Source: Rhipicephalus microplus (taxonomy: Eukaryota; Arthropoda; Arachnida; Ixodida; Ixodidae). Taken from it: a stretch of 64,000 bases of DNA. The notes below the pieces were generated by a model. That model was not told where the DNA came from and did not search any database. It saw only the letters and a list, made by a program, of their open reading frames with translations. How positions within the stretch are numbered: position 1 is the first letter of the stretch; each line of letters opens with the position of its first letter. Shown piece after piece: positions 32,382 to 44,614 of this stretch. The stretch spans positions 76,504,917 through 76,568,916 of the forward strand of contig NC_134702.1 in NCBI RefSeq assembly GCF_043290135.1, in the 5' to 3' direction. The translations under genes were made by a program, and so were the position numbers.

Positions 32382-32469
32382 GTGTTACAATGCAATGGCC
32401 GTTCTTGCAAATCCCCTCGACGATCAGGTCGGGGACAGTGGGAATGTGCACCGTCCTTTCATAATTGAG
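32382..32469 (-). CDS. Evasin-like gene D, exon 4 (C-x4-C exon)
   Basis: 88 bp from acceptor taatattaccag to donor acac/gtaagt; phase 0 in, phase 1 out; 29 codons. It reads LNYERTVHIPTVPDLIV then EGICKNGHCIVT. The GxCxNGxC pair is the hallmark near the C-terminus of class A evasins and of Salp15-like tick peptides. Following exon 3 directly in frame, it places 21 residues between the DGTPC cysteine and the next one. Class A evasins, as I recall, carry two further cysteines that pair with each other (fifth and eighth); both are absent, which would leave three disulfides. Confidence 0.6.
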
Positions 32470-33120
32470 CTGGTAATATTAGGATGAAAATTACGATGCG
32501 TCATGCATCTGTATGTTTCAAGTAATTCATTAAGCCACGTTTCAATTACTTAAGTGCAAGCTATACGCTGTTGAAAAATGTCTGTTGCATACGAGTAAAT
32601 ATTTTATCAACACAGGGACAACAGTTATCGCTTGCCAGAGACGATTGTATTCTAATTACTATATGCATACCATCATCTTTGGTGGTAGGCATACAGAAGG
32701 CTCGTCGGCTTATGCATTACGACGAGCATTGCTTATAGCCTCTTGTGTTTATCTAACATAGACAGACATTGGTATATATATATATGATTAGTGTCTCAAT
32801 TTATAGATCTGAATCGGTGAATAACTACCGTATGCGATGTTCAGTATGTTTAGCAATGGTGGTCTAAGATGAGGACGTATACGCTAAAAAATACGTTTTA
32901 TTTTTTTTCCTGCAGGCTTGTGGTGTTTCTCACTTTGCTTTTATTTCTCTATGGCGTTAGATAACTCGTAAGTGTCAGATTCTATAAATAATTGCCCCAA
33001 AGTGATGAAAAAGTGCATTTCCCAACCCGTAAATATCGTGTTTTTGTGTTGTTTTAGTGTGTGCGCGTGTGTGTTGACATTGTCCGACGAATTAACGTGG
33101 CGAACGCTGGGTGCACTTAC

Positions 33121-33195
33121 CAGGCATGGAGTTCCATCCGGTAGTTCTTGCGTAGTTTTATTTTTGCAAAAATCGGTACATCGTACAGCCAGGAC
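33121..33195 (-). CDS. Evasin-like gene D, exon 3 (C-x3-C and DGTPC)
   Basis: A 75-bp exon, phase 0 at both ends, after a strong acceptor (ccttctcccctggttaacag) and before a perfect donor (cctg/gtaagt). It encodes VLAVRCTDFCKNKTTQELPD followed by GTPCL: C-x3-C, then 13 residues to the next Cys, with an N-glycosylation site (NKT). This is the core cysteine pattern of class A evasins (C-x14-17-C-x3-C-x11-16-C from memory). Exon 2 at 36.2 kb adds the first Cys 15 residues earlier. Such proteins are secreted in saliva and bind host CC chemokines; binding here is inference only. Confidence 0.62.
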
Positions 33196-33199
33196 CTGT

Positions 33200-36100
33200 T
33201 AACCAGGGGAGAAGGACTAGAATAATATGAATACTAAGAGAGCATTTATTGAATATTCCAATTTCGACGGACTTTCAGAGTGCACACCACTTCAGGCCGA
33301 ACTTCGTAAATTCCGGATTTCTTTTGTGTGTGGATTTCGTGCAGTGTTCATATCGAAGCTATTACGCGAGAAGATCGGCAAAACCTTCAGTACGACTTAT
33401 TTCAGCCTACAACGAAGGCTACCCCACTACTCATGTATATGCATTGAGCCGGTATACAGTAGGGGCAGCGAGCAGGCAAAAGTTGTGTACTGTTGTCTTC
33501 ACGTTGAATGAAAGCTCATCATTTGTGCACTATCCAGACAACTCGTAACAAAATGTATCAAAATTTTACGTTCTTCTGATAAAATTAGGAAAAAATATGT
33601 AATTTCTAAAAGATATCCAGTTCACGATAATAATGTGACATTCACTACGAGCTCGGTGTGTTCAAAACAATTATGTGTATAGGAATTATTGCTGAACACT
33701 CGTTCTTAGTCGTGTTCACTGACATCTGGCGCAGAACAAGATTAGCTAGCCCTATCGGCTAATTATGATTGCCAACTCAAATGCACTTACACAGATGCAG
33801 CCTCTCTAAATCCGTTTTAGTAAACGTTTTATATTTTTGCCTAGAGGTTTTGAGCTACATACGTTGTTATGTGTAGTCCCGAAAAAGCACTGTGTAACTT
33901 AATCCCGATCCTTAGAATAAGCGGGCAGCATTTTGAGAGTCGTTTTTTGTGATTTCCTAATTTTTTGGCTTTATCAGAAACCTTGCAAGTAATTATTGAA
34001 CGCTAGCTGTTTTTCTTCCATTATGCAAGCATTATCTGGAGGTGTCAAGTACAATGAATTGTTATTGATAACTTACTTAATTTGGTACATCCGAGAGTCC
34101 AGTAATACGCGATCCGCAGTGAAGCCTGAGTGGGTGGTAGCTATTACCATTTCAAGCAGTTATACTCAAAAGCGATTTGAGGTGCGCTTTCACTTTCTTG
34201 AAAAGGTGGACTGCATCCCGCTTCACTCAGAACAACGCGAACTGAATTGGGAGCTTTACGCGTTGTACATATGCATTTATTTCCCATAGTATGACATTCT
34301 TTTCTAACAGGCACGTTGTAATGTTTGATTCCAATCATTTCTGGTTGATTACAATCGCCAAGATGATCGTATTGCTAATTGACAATGTTGGTGCATCAAA
34401 AACATCTGGACGTGGCATTACTAACGACGAGACAGCTCTTGATTTTGACAGACTACTGCGCGTTAAAATGGCACAATTTGCATTGCGCTTCAAGGTCATG
34501 TGAAAAATACATAGGTGTCGCTAAGGCTCTCACCACATTCTGATAATCTATTTCAGCATTCATTAGTGTAATTTCCTGTTTTTTTTAATTCTTGCTATGT
34601 CCACCAGAACTGTCTTTAACTCTCATTGGACGCCGCTAAATCGTGTTCCGTCATCCAAATTAACAGACAATGAATCCGGTATCGTATCAAGGTAATGAAT
34701 TATCACATTAAATCGGGGCAAGATGCCGAGCACTTTCACATTACAATTAAGCATGACGTTTGACTTCTCCTGCATATTGTGTGCCTGGCTTCATTGTCTA
34801 TCTCTTGGCGCATAGGATGGTGACTAACAAAAATCAGGCCACTTCTCTCATTATGTTCCGCACTACAATTATATGTCATAATTAATTAGAAGTTTCATAT
34901 GCCATTTTTACAGTTGTTACATCTGACAGGTCTATATGTTAAACGTTTTAAATGTTCATTGAGCTAAAGTGTATACTGATATGTATTGAGCAATCGCAGT
35001 TGTCTTATTTTTCATTTTATATCGAAACAGTGATAAGCCAGTGAACCTAATTATGTGCTCTCTGGTGGTATGAGTGGCCACGTTCATCACTGAATTTGGT
35101 GTTTGTGAATGTTTCACTTTCTGTGAGTAATTTCTGACTTTTGAACTGCTCTTACGCAAGGCGAATGGCATCCTATATAGGGAAAACGAAGGAAATCAGT
35201 TGTGCATAGCGTGTCCAATTTCGTTATTTCAACGTGTTAAAGTCAGCACTAGTGATGAATTTTTTACGCGCAATAAATACTCAATAGTTTCCGAACCACG
35301 CAGCTTCCGAACCGTGGCATGACAACCAAGCGGGACGAAATTGATCTCGTAGCAGGTTCTGTCATAATAATTGTACATTCAATATTTTTATTCATCAAGT
35401 GAGATGTGAAATAAAAAAAAGTGTCTAATAAGATTAAAACAAGTCCGATACCTTCTTCCCCACAGGTGTTCCACATTTGTTGGTTCTCGTTTGCGTAACA
35501 AACATGAAAAAGAATGGGACGAGCAAATACAAAACGAAGCACCGTTCTTCAATCATAACAAAGATGAAGTGCTGTTCCACAATCTGAACATGTCCAAGCA
35601 AAAAATTGCGGAGTTTAGCCAACCGACATGCGCACCTGAGAGCAAGGACCAAAAACCACGTGATGACGAGCGTATTCGCTGTTACGGCTGAAGTTAATGC
35701 GCAAAATAGGAAGTTTTTTCAAGATAGGACAAAAGCCACATAAGTATACATGAACCACATAACTACGTGCCCGTAATATAAGGTGGAAAGAGAAAGCCAA
35801 GAAAACAGACATACTGTTCGCTTAATAGAGCTTGTGGTTCCGTGAAATAAAAAATACAATAATATGTCATCTCATAATTTGTATCGCCTCCAAAAGGCGG
35901 TTGAACAGTTAGCATAATATACAAGATTTTGACGAATGGCATTCCCGTATTCTGCGACAGAGAACATTTTTGACAAAGAGTTTGAGAATTCAAATAATTG
36001 AGAAACTCTTGAACATGAGAGAAAGTAAGCATGAAATCAAATTTCAGAAACATTATTGAAGAACCCTACGGATCAAACAACATAAACGTCTCATAACAAA

Positions 36101-36215
36101 TTTCTCAGCTTGCTTTATCCTTAAACGCTAGCCAGTTAACAGCTTCAGAATTCAGTCTAGTAGCTTCAAGTGGCAGAGATGGAATCACTAATACATAAAA
36201 ATGTAGTAATAACAC
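33200..36215. other. Large intron or intergenic, two possible plus-strand exons
   Basis: On the plus strand, 34311-34503 follows a good acceptor (attcttttctaacag) and reads HVVMFDSNHFWLITIAKM onward for 63 codons. 35466-35691 follows an excellent acceptor (ccttcttccccacag) and reads SRLRNKHEKEWDEQIQNEAP to RIRCYG and a stop. Both enter in phase 2, neither has a recognised domain, and no donor links them clearly. They may belong to an unannotated plus-strand gene overlapping the minus-strand cluster. Confidence 0.3.
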
Positions 36216-36219
36216 TTAC

Positions 36220-36281
36220 CCTTCCGTTCCTCCTTGTAGTAGCGTCTACGCATCCGTTCGAATGAGTCCATGGCGTAAAGT
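36220..36281 (-). CDS. Evasin-like gene D, exon 2 (first cysteine)
   Basis: 62 bp between acceptor cgtactgtttcag and donor aagg/gtaagt. Phase 1 in, phase 0 out, open frame FTPWTHSNGCVDATTRRNGR. Its Cys is followed by exactly 10 residues before the exon end, the same as in the exon at 63387-63553 (SCQVSSIETEKN). Joined to exon 3 this gives C-x15-C-x3-C. A signal-peptide exon must lie upstream and was not found; the degraded gypsy at 37.4-43.5 kb lies on that side. Another frame of this exon is open but lacks cysteine. Confidence 0.5.
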
Positions 36282-36488
36282 CTGAAACAGTACGTGCGTA
36301 CGTTACCCTCTGCTCACCAGTTTTCTACACAACCGTAATGCATCATTAAAAATATGGTTACCAGATGGCTCTAGAGCTGCAATGATTATTGCGATAGGAA
36401 TCATATGGAAAATCTCGACGAGATTGTTTTTGCCGTCGCCGCCACCACCATCAATCCCGTTTATATATATTTTATATATATAAACGAT

Positions 36489-36706
<218 letters not shown>

Positions 36707-36769
36707 CTGCAGAATAATAACTTCGGTTGCCACAAGGTTATATGTATCGAAGTAGATAAGTAGATGTGC

Positions 36770-37448
36770 TTTCACATATTTGCTATTCAGCAGACGTCTC
36801 GACAGGAGCCCAATCCTCTTCACGGGCATAATATTATTTACACATTTTCCGCGTCTTCTTATAGCTTCTTGAGGCAGGAGGGAAGAATACAGAAGAAAAT
36901 ATGAAAAATAAACAGGGAAAGAAACGTTCAAAAATAAAAATAAAAAATTTAGAAGAAAAAGCTAGAAAAACACAACGAGATTAAGAAGGGACAGCATCTC
37001 AAGAGAGTAGGGCAAACGTAAAAGAGCCATGCCATCATTGTCAACAATACCTCCCACGCACCTACCCTTTCCCCAGGTGGACAGAGTGACGACCGTTCTA
37101 GTATTGCACCTTCCGGTGCAATCCACTGGCGGCTTGTCTACCTTTGAAGTTCAAGAAAAATCAGTGGGGGAAATTTCAGCGCTTCGAGAGCATGTTGGTG
37201 GCATCAGAAGATAAGAAAAAGTCGGTAATTGTGGTACCGCCATCAATATTGAATATATGCATTGGCTCCCGTCAGCGAAGGAAAAGAGAAGGTGCGTTAA
37301 AAAACTAAGAGAGAGAAAGAATTATAAAAGAAGAAAAAGAATGTGACATCCGGGACCACTTATCTGTGCGTTACGGCTGTGCTTGAAGCGGCAAACCAAT
37401 TCTATATTGTCAGATGCAAACGCTTACAGCTTTGTTAGGGGGTAATAT
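36770..37448. other. Intergenic or intron
   Basis: No feature I can support between the microsatellite and the gypsy LTR. Confidence 0.5.
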
Positions 37449-37611
37449 TGTCACGACGTCAAAACAGAGGTCTTGCCGCAGAGATTGCGACACCAGACGC
37501 AGGTCGGTCTTTTGAACAGAGCGCGCAAGCGAGTTTTTTTTTTCGTCTATTTCATAGTCCTTCATGGCACATGCAGAACTGTCATCGTCTTTCTTGAGCA
37601 AGCACGTAACA
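37449..37611 (-). repeat. 3' LTR of the degraded gypsy
   Basis: Pairs with 43364-43527; shared blocks include cagaggtcttgccgcagaga and tcgtctttcttgagcaagca. Confidence 0.85.
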
Positions 37612-37928
37612 TATGCCTCCCTGTGAAAGAGACATCGTCCCTATGCGCAACCTAGGCGATCTACCAGGCGTATGAAGTGGTAGCACCAACACGATAACTA
37701 GCAGCTAATTAAATCGATAAATACGGTTTCATACTCACGACGTGCACGACTTTGGGTAAATACTTTTGGCACTTAGAACTACAATCAGTGTCGGGAACAA
37801 TTTCGTCATTCACGTCGTTCAAGCGTCGCGTGACGCTTTATGGACCAAAGTACCGTCTTAGCCGTTTTTCAGACAGTGCACGCCGACGTATCGCAGTCCA
37901 GACCCGGACCTTCTCGCCTGGTGTGTAG

Positions 37929-39583
37929 CTAATGAACTTGTGTCGGGGGTCGTACCGTTGTGCATCTTGTGTGACAGATGCGCACGCACGTGAGCTGTCT
38001 GGCTTCCTCGGCGCACTGAGTGAATTCTTCGGCGTCTACAATGATGTCGTCACACTCATGCGGCAACATGGTGACCAGCTCTGTCGTGACTTCGCGACCA
38101 TAGATCAGACTGAACGGTCTCATTCCAGAGGTTTTTCGTCAAGCAGTATTGTAGGCAAAGGTCACAGACAGCAATATCTGACCTAAGTTTTTATGTTCGG
38201 TGTCAACGTGCATGCTTATCATGTCTGTAAGGGTCCTATTGAGGTACTCCAGCAGTCCGTTTGTCTGCGGATGGTATGCAGTTGTTCTCCGGTGAGCTGT
38301 GCCAGTGAGTCTGAGAACCGACTCTAAAAGCTATACGTCGAAAGCAGGTCCTCTGTCTGTAATCACTGTCGGAGTGCCATGCTGAAGGACGTTGTTTTTT
38401 ATGAAGAACTGAGCGGCTTCTGCTGCAGCGCCGCGCTGCATAGCTTTAATCTCCGCATAACGGGAGAGGTAATCGGTGGCCACAATGAACCATCTGTCCC
38501 CTGTTGTGGAAGTTGGAAGGAGACCCAGGAAGTCCATTCTAATCTGGGTGAACGGCTTTGCTGGTGCTTCGACTGGATGTAAAACACCGTCTGGCTTGCT
38601 GGGAGGCACTTTGCGTCTTTGGTAGTTGGAGCAAGTTCGCACGTGATGGTTACCAGCAGCACGTAACTTTGGCCAGTAGTACTTGCATCGTAGTCGGCAC
38701 AATGTTCGGGTGTAGCCTAGATGACCAGAAGTTGCTTCATCATGGCACGCTTCCATAATTTCTTTTCGAAGACAGGCCGGCACGACGAGCAAGTGCGGGT
38801 TACCGGTTGGTGAAAAGTTTTTCTTATAGAGAACATCGTTTTGCAAGCAAAAGAATGGCAGTCCTCTAGCAAATAACCGCGGCACGTCTTTACGTCGTCC
38901 TTCTAAATATTCGATGAGTGGTAACAGCTCAGAGTCACTGCGCTGCTCTCGTGCGATAGTAGCCGTGTTGACAACTCCCAAGAATGCCACGTCGATGTTT
39001 TCGTCATCAGGAGCGACAGGCTCCAGTGCCGACCGTGAGAGACAGTTGTCGTCGGTCTGCCTCTTCCCAGATTTATAAATGATGGTCATGTCGAACTCTT
39101 GAAGCCTTAGGCTCCAGCTGGACAAACGGCCAGATGGATCTTCAAGATAGGTGAGCCAGCACAAAAGTGTTGTTCGCTATCAAACTTGAAGGAGCGGCCG
39201 CACAAATATGTACGAAATTTGATGACCGCCCACACTACGGCGAGACACTCCTTCTCGGTAGTCGAATAGTTCTCCGTGTGAGAGAGAGTCCTGCTGGCGT
39301 GAGCTATTACTATTTCACAGCCATCTTTCCACTGCACCAGAACAGCACCCAGACCTACAATGCTGATGTCAGTGTGAAGTGCTGTAGGGGCTTCCCGGTC
39401 GAAGTGCGAAAGGACTGGAGGTGTTTGCAGGCGCTCTCGTAGTTCATTGAATGCCATTTGCTCCTGTTCACCCCGAAGAAAGGGGACGTTCTCACGTGTG
39501 AGTGGTGTCAATGGCGCCGCAATAGACGAAAAGTGATCGATAAATCGCGGGTGATAGGCGCACCACCTTAAGAAGCATCTCAC
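37929..39583 (-). pseudogene. Gypsy RNase H and integrase remnant
   Basis: RNase H: SHFDREAPTALHTDIS (usual Asp box degraded) and TLSHTENYSTTEKECLAVVW. Integrase: the H-x-C zinc region GHLGYTRTLCRLRCKYYWPK with CSNYQRRK, then the catalytic core RMDFLGLLPTSTTGDRWFIV (first Asp), VITDRGPAFDV (second Asp) and further downstream PFSLIYGREVTTELV. A frame change lies near 39107-39164 and another near 38331. Confidence 0.8.
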
Positions 39584-39652
39584 GGCCTTTTTGTCGCATG
39601 ATGCAGGAAATTACGCTACGGTGTCTATTTCGGCAGGGTGAGGTCGAACGCC

Positions 39653-39950
39653 CTAGTCAATGACAACGTGGCCTAGAAAGCTGAGTTTGTTGAATTCAAA
39701 ATGACATTTTTCTGGTTTTAAAGTACGGCCGGCCGAACGTATGGCTTCGAGGGCGGTCAATAAACGGCTAAGATGTTCTTCGAATGTGCTGAGCATACAA
39801 TAACATCGTCCAGATACACCAAGCATGTTTGCCACTTCAGGCCTGGTAGTACGGTGTCTATGAGACGCTGAGAAGTAACTGCCACCAAGCGCAACACAAG
39901 AAGAAGCACCTTAAGTTCATAAAGGCCATCGGGCGTCACAAAGGCCGTTT
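39653..39950 (-). pseudogene. Gypsy reverse transcriptase, C-terminal half
   Basis: Starts at the MITE junction with [14 protein letters not shown] and continues to LKWQTCLVYLDDVIVCSAHS, which holds the YLDD catalytic box, then SFLGHVV (thumb/connection). The normally following '[12 protein letters not shown]' is corrupted (LLLVLRLVAVTSQR). Confidence 0.8.
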
Positions 39951-40770
39951 TAGGGGCGAAGCTCCTTAAAGTGGCACCCGTTCATCTCTCGTCGTAGTCG
40001 TAGTGCGTAACCAGTCTTACGATTTGACTGCAAGGTGGTGCCGGTGGTAGATTTCTCCTGTGCGTTGTTGAACAATAAAAAATTTGCAGCATGCGCGTTA
40101 CCTAAAAACCGAATTCTCCTGTCCCTGATTCCCAATTAGCAGCCAATGGCATGTCCATTGAGCACTATCTGACAAGAAAGGGTTGCTAGGTTATATTCGC
40201 TGGGCGTAACCTCCATGGTTTTACATCGTGCTTCATAGGATCCTTCCATCCATGGTTTTAGAAAGGTTTAGCGAGCGTTGGGCCGCAGTGCCATGAATAC
40301 AGTGAACTAATATGTACCATGAACTCGAGGTGGTTAAAGAGGAGAAGTAGACACGAAGCGCAAGCCGTAAGAAGTGTGCGTGTGTCAACTCTCGTTTAGT
40401 CCTTGGAATGCCCGCTGAATGGCGGTGCTTTTATATGCGGAATATATGATGAAAAGATGCGAGATGGTGGTACTTGGAGTGTTGACTAGATGGACGAACG
40501 GATACACAGACAGATGCATGGACGGACGCACGGATGGCTGCACGGACGAATGGATGCATGGACGGACGCAGGGGCGGATGCATGGACGAACACAAGGATT
40601 GACACACGGATGGACATGCGGACGCACGAACAGACGAACACACGGCGGGTGGATGCACGCATAGGCGGTGACACAGACTGACGCATGGACCGACGGAAGC
40701 AAGAACGAATGGACGGACAAATGCTTAGCCCCACTCTCCATCATTCACCCCGTGGATATGCTACCTTTCT
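39951..40770 (+). mobile_element. GACGGACG-type MITE (copy a), inside the gypsy
   Basis: About 820 bp. Starts aggggcgaagctcctt, ends near ttagccccactctccatcat and ccgtggatatgct, so the ends are weak inverted repeats (ggggcgaagct/agcttcgcccc type). It contains 'gttgttgaacaataaaaaat', 'gggcgtaacctcc' and the GACGGACG minisatellite (40490-40715). T runs flank both joints. No coding capacity. This copy supplies the empty-site reference for the THAP element in copy b. Confidence 0.8.
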
Positions 40771-41239
40771 TTTCCACCATCTCGGTCGTCAACTTCTATC
40801 TGCCAGTAGCCGCGTCGGAGGTTCATTGAAGAGGAATAGTGGGAATAGTGCGCATGACGCAGTCGATCGAGTGAACTGTCTATGCGAGCTAGTGGATAGA
40901 CGTTTTCTTCGTCTTCTAGGCCAAAACCATGAGTGACGCCCAAGGACTTTTCGAAAGTTGTATGACGACATCCACGAGCATCAATCTGTATTTGCTTCTG
41001 ATCTTCTCGCATTCTTTCAGAGCCACAGAGGGGTTCTGCCGAATCGGTCGCGTGTTGCCTTCAGTAATGATGCGGTGCTCGGTCAATGGTGTTTGCTGGA
41101 TTTTGGACGTATGCGAAAAGCAGTCTTCAAATTGGTGTATAAGTTCAAGCAGGCGCTTTCTATCAGAGAGCGGCAGTGTGAAGCAGGTGTCTATTGACAA
41201 AGTTGTCGAGGCAGGGACAGTCGTGTCGTCCGGTGACAA
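40771..41239 (-). pseudogene. Gypsy reverse transcriptase, N-terminal half
   Basis: ETIHRF-like approach replaced by LLELIHQFEDCFSHTS, then HRIITEGNTRPIRQNP and, after frame changes, NEPPTRLLADRS/LRRGYWQIEVDDRD before the MITE. It continues in sense across the MITE into TAFVTPDG, fixing the insertion point within a known motif. Confidence 0.75.
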
Positions 41240-42116
41240 GGCAAAGCAATCTCTGGCTTGGTCTGCATCATATTAGTAAGCAATTGCTGTACCCTTCTGG
41301 ATTTGACGGCGCTCGTTGCTGAAGCTTGTGAAGAGCACTTCTGCCTGTCCATCAGTAAGCGCCAGGACGCCTCTCGCGATGGAAATGCCTGCGTAAGCAA
41401 AAGAGCAACTGTGTGCTCCGCTGTCACATCCTTATAGCAAGGCCACCTACTGGACACCGACACAAGGCAGCAGCGTCTCGGTGGGAGTATCACATCGTCG
41501 GCTATTCGCAAACGACCGCGTGGTTCGTCGCTGCTGTTGTCGGCATACGAATGTGCACAAGAGATCAGTATACGTTGAGGGATGTTGATAACAGCGCCAT
41601 GATCTTGAAGAACATTCATGCCCAAATTAGCGCTTTACAGCAGTCTGGCAACAGGACAATAGTGGCCACAAAGCTAGAATCCCCGACGCGAAGTCGAGTG
41701 GTTCGTTTAACCGTGGGAGTCATCAGCTGATCCCCAGCACTCCTTATGTGCGGCCCTGTTCACGGTGTCTTACCTCTCTAAAGTGTTCGGCGTGCTCTTG
41801 TAGCATGATCGAGAAGTCCGCGCGTGTGTCGACCAGTGCTGGAACTTTATATCCGTCAATGAAAACGCCAAGATCGGCACGTACAACTTTATCGGCTTTA
41901 GTATTCGTCGTCGCTATCGTCATACATTCTTGTGATGATAGGGGGAACTTTTCGGTGTCCCGCCGACGATTGGCAACCTTGCCACTGGAGGTCGCAGCAG
42001 TTTGTTTCCCGGGCGCGGGCTACGCGAACAGCCTCTGGTGACGTCCTCGTAGCTCCGAGGGTTCGGGAATTCACGGTTACGCGCAGGTGACGGAGATTGC
42101 CAGTGACGCGGTTGAG

Positions 42117-43334
42117 TTAATTTGCCAGTTGACAGTTGATCGGCATCGTGGCCGCGACAGTCTTCAAAGCGGAAAGAAGTGGGACGAGAAAATTTCTTGA
42201 ACCCGGAATCACCAAGCAATAGCGGGCAATGTGACCTGGTTCTCCGCAGTGGAAGCAAATGGGTCGATGGTCAGCCATGCGCCTTAAGTAAGTTCGGCGA
42301 ACTGGTAGTCGTCTCATAAAATCCCGGTGCCACCAAAGTACGACAAGGGGTCGTGGCTGGAAGGGCTTAACCACAAATGACGGTGAAAGATGACGGACCG
42401 CATCAGCGTAGCTCGCTGGATGTGGCTGAGGACTTAGCATGGGTGGTGTAACGGCTTGCCTCAACTCCTGGCGGACGATTTCAGCAACAGATGCAACAGG
42501 TGGTTGGGTAGGAGGAACGCATAGGGCCCGAAGTTCCTCATGCAGTATTTTCCTGATCATTTGTCGCAGGGAACTTTCGCAGACGGCAGAGTTCTGAGCT
42601 GCAGCGCTTACTGCCGTGTGGTTTCGCAGGTGGTCAGAGTGTCGGCATCATTGTTGCAGTGCGCGCTCGATGATAGTCACCTCTCTTATGAATTCATCTA
42701 CTGTTTTAGGAGGATTTCGTACTAGGCTCGCAAACACCGGTTCTTTAACACCCTGCATTAGTTAATGCACATTATTCGCCTCGGGCATGTCGGGGTCAGC
42801 TCGTCAAAACAGATGGATCATACCCGCTGTGTACATGGCAGTTGTTTTGTTGAGTTTTTGCACGTGGATCTCAATTAGTTGTTGTGTGCGATCCCGTCAG
42901 TCCAAGTTCAAAAATGTGGCGAGGAGCTTTCGACGGAAATCTTCCCAAGATTAGAAAGTCGCTTCGCGGTTCTCATACCACGTGCGAGCGCTATTTTCCA
43001 CTGCAAAATATGCACAGCTAAGATTGTGCTGGTCACTCCAGTGGTTGGATACAGCGACCCGTTCAAACTGTTTGAGCCAGTCCTCGACATCCTCGTACTG
43101 TTCTCCACAGAAAACTTCAGGAACGCGAGGATTTTCAAGAGTCGCCTGCGAGGGAAGAGTGGTCTGCGATTGAAGGGTAACCGTGGATGCGGTAGGAGCT
43201 GCCATGCTGGCAAGAGGCAGAACAGGTGCGGACTCCGGACTTAGTAGGCGCCGACTAAATCGGTTCACCGGAGTCGTGACGAGGGGCTGAGTCTCTGTAC
43301 TAGTTGAACGGGTCCGAGCAAGACTGTCCTGCAT
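42117..43334 (-). pseudogene. Gypsy gag remnant with zinc knuckle
   Basis: The capsid region VFCGEQYEDVEDWLKQFERV lies at the 43.1-kb end; the nucleocapsid CFHCGEPGHIARYC (CCHC knuckle, intact) lies at about 42.24 kb. Frameshifts separate them. Downstream, a protease remnant reads VDTRADFSIMLQ near 41.83 kb, where the catalytic DTGA/DTGS glycine is replaced by Arg. Confidence 0.8.
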
Positions 43335-43363
43335 CAGGTTGTAGGCTCCAGCACCTCCACCAG

Positions 43364-43527
43364 CGTCACGACGTCAAAGCAGAGGTCTTGCCGCAGAGAT
43401 TGGAATACTAGGACCAGGTCGGTCTCTTTAATAGAACGCGCAAGCGAATTCTTCTTTTTCGTTCATTTCATAGTTCCTTGTGGCACATGCACAAGTGCCA
43501 TCGTCTTTCTTGAGCAAGCACGTGACA
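43364..43527 (-). repeat. 5' LTR of the degraded gypsy
   Basis: Matches the 3' LTR with roughly a tenth or more of positions changed by eye, which supports an old insertion. Confidence 0.85.
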
Positions 43528-43734
43528 ACCTTATTGTCACAATGGGAGGCTAGGGGCAGAGGACTGTTTAGAGAGAAACGTTTGCGTCTTTTAGTGATCG
43601 TAACGCTGACAGAGTGCCTGGGTGTACACTTATTTCGTTTTTTATCGTATTGAATTTGTAGATAAAGTAAGATTCCCCTTGTTACCTTTCTTTGATTGTT
43701 CTAAAATTATTTTCTAATAGTGTACCCTGATGTC

Positions 43735-44290
43735 ATGAAAACTGTAGTCTTTTAAATTGCCATGTTTTGAAAGTGGGATGCCTGGCAGGGAACGCACATG
43801 TGCCCGATGGTTGCTGAATCTAATGCTAAACGAAGTGTCTGTTAGGCCCACGTATTGCATGTTACATACCACACATTACAGAAGGTATATGACTTTGAGT
43901 CACAGTCTAGTGCACCACTTATCCTGTGCTTAAAATTCGAGTGGGTTCTTTCCACCACTGTCGTTTTCTGCATGTGTTGGCATACTTCGCATCTGCTTTT
44001 TCCGCAGGGGTGACACTCAATTTGAGGTTTCATTCCTATCTCTGAATTTATTAAATAATTCTTTACACTTTTCGGCCGCCCGTATACCACACAAGGAGGA
44101 GAAATGAAAATTTTCGATAGTCGCACGCTCTGTTCCAACATGCTAAAGTGTTTTTAAAGACCTTATTTATGTTCGGTGGGTTGTTCGTGAAAGTTAACAG
44201 GAAATGTTTGTTGTGGTGCTGGTCAGCATCTTTCTGGTGGCTTGGAAGAGTGTGGTGGTCCAGACTTCCCACTTTTTTGATGGCGTCATC
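43735..44290 (-). pseudogene. Penelope-like element, GIY-YIG endonuclease fragment
   Basis: In sense: LLTFTNNPPNINKVFKNTL and LACWNRA (linker after the reverse transcriptase), ISPPCVVYGRPKSVKNYLIN, CHPCGKSRCEVCQHMQKTT (the CxC...C zinc-like region typical of Penelope), TFCNVWYVTCNTWA, then in another frame MQYVGLTDTSFSIRFSNHR, the GIY-YIG 'YVG..... R...H' core. Frame changes make it dead. It ends near 43.7 kb, just beyond the gypsy LTR. Confidence 0.8.
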
Positions 44291-44432
44291 GATGATAGCT
44301 TACGGGTATTTATGAGTAAATGTATGTGTAAATGTGTGGGTGTGGGTGTAAACGATATTATGCTTTGAAAAAGACGGGGCGTCCGTCAAAACGTCAGCTG
44401 AATAAACAGTTGTTATGTGAAACCATATCTAC

Positions 44433-44614
<182 letters not shown>

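Larger units (their letters stand above)
37449..43527 (-). mobile_element. Degraded Ty3/gypsy LTR retrotransposon, interrupted by a MITE
   Basis: LTRs of 163-164 bp at 37449-37611 and 43364-43527 start (tg)tcacgacgtc and end cacgt(a/g)aca. In sense, gag (43334-42117), protease, reverse transcriptase, RNase H and integrase (to 37929) follow in the normal gypsy order but with many frameshifts and stops. A candidate primer-binding site (tggtggaggtgctgg) directly follows the 5' LTR. I see no matching target duplication (aatat and acctt on the two sides). A MITE at 39951-40770 splits the reverse transcriptase. The element is old and dead. Confidence 0.9.
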
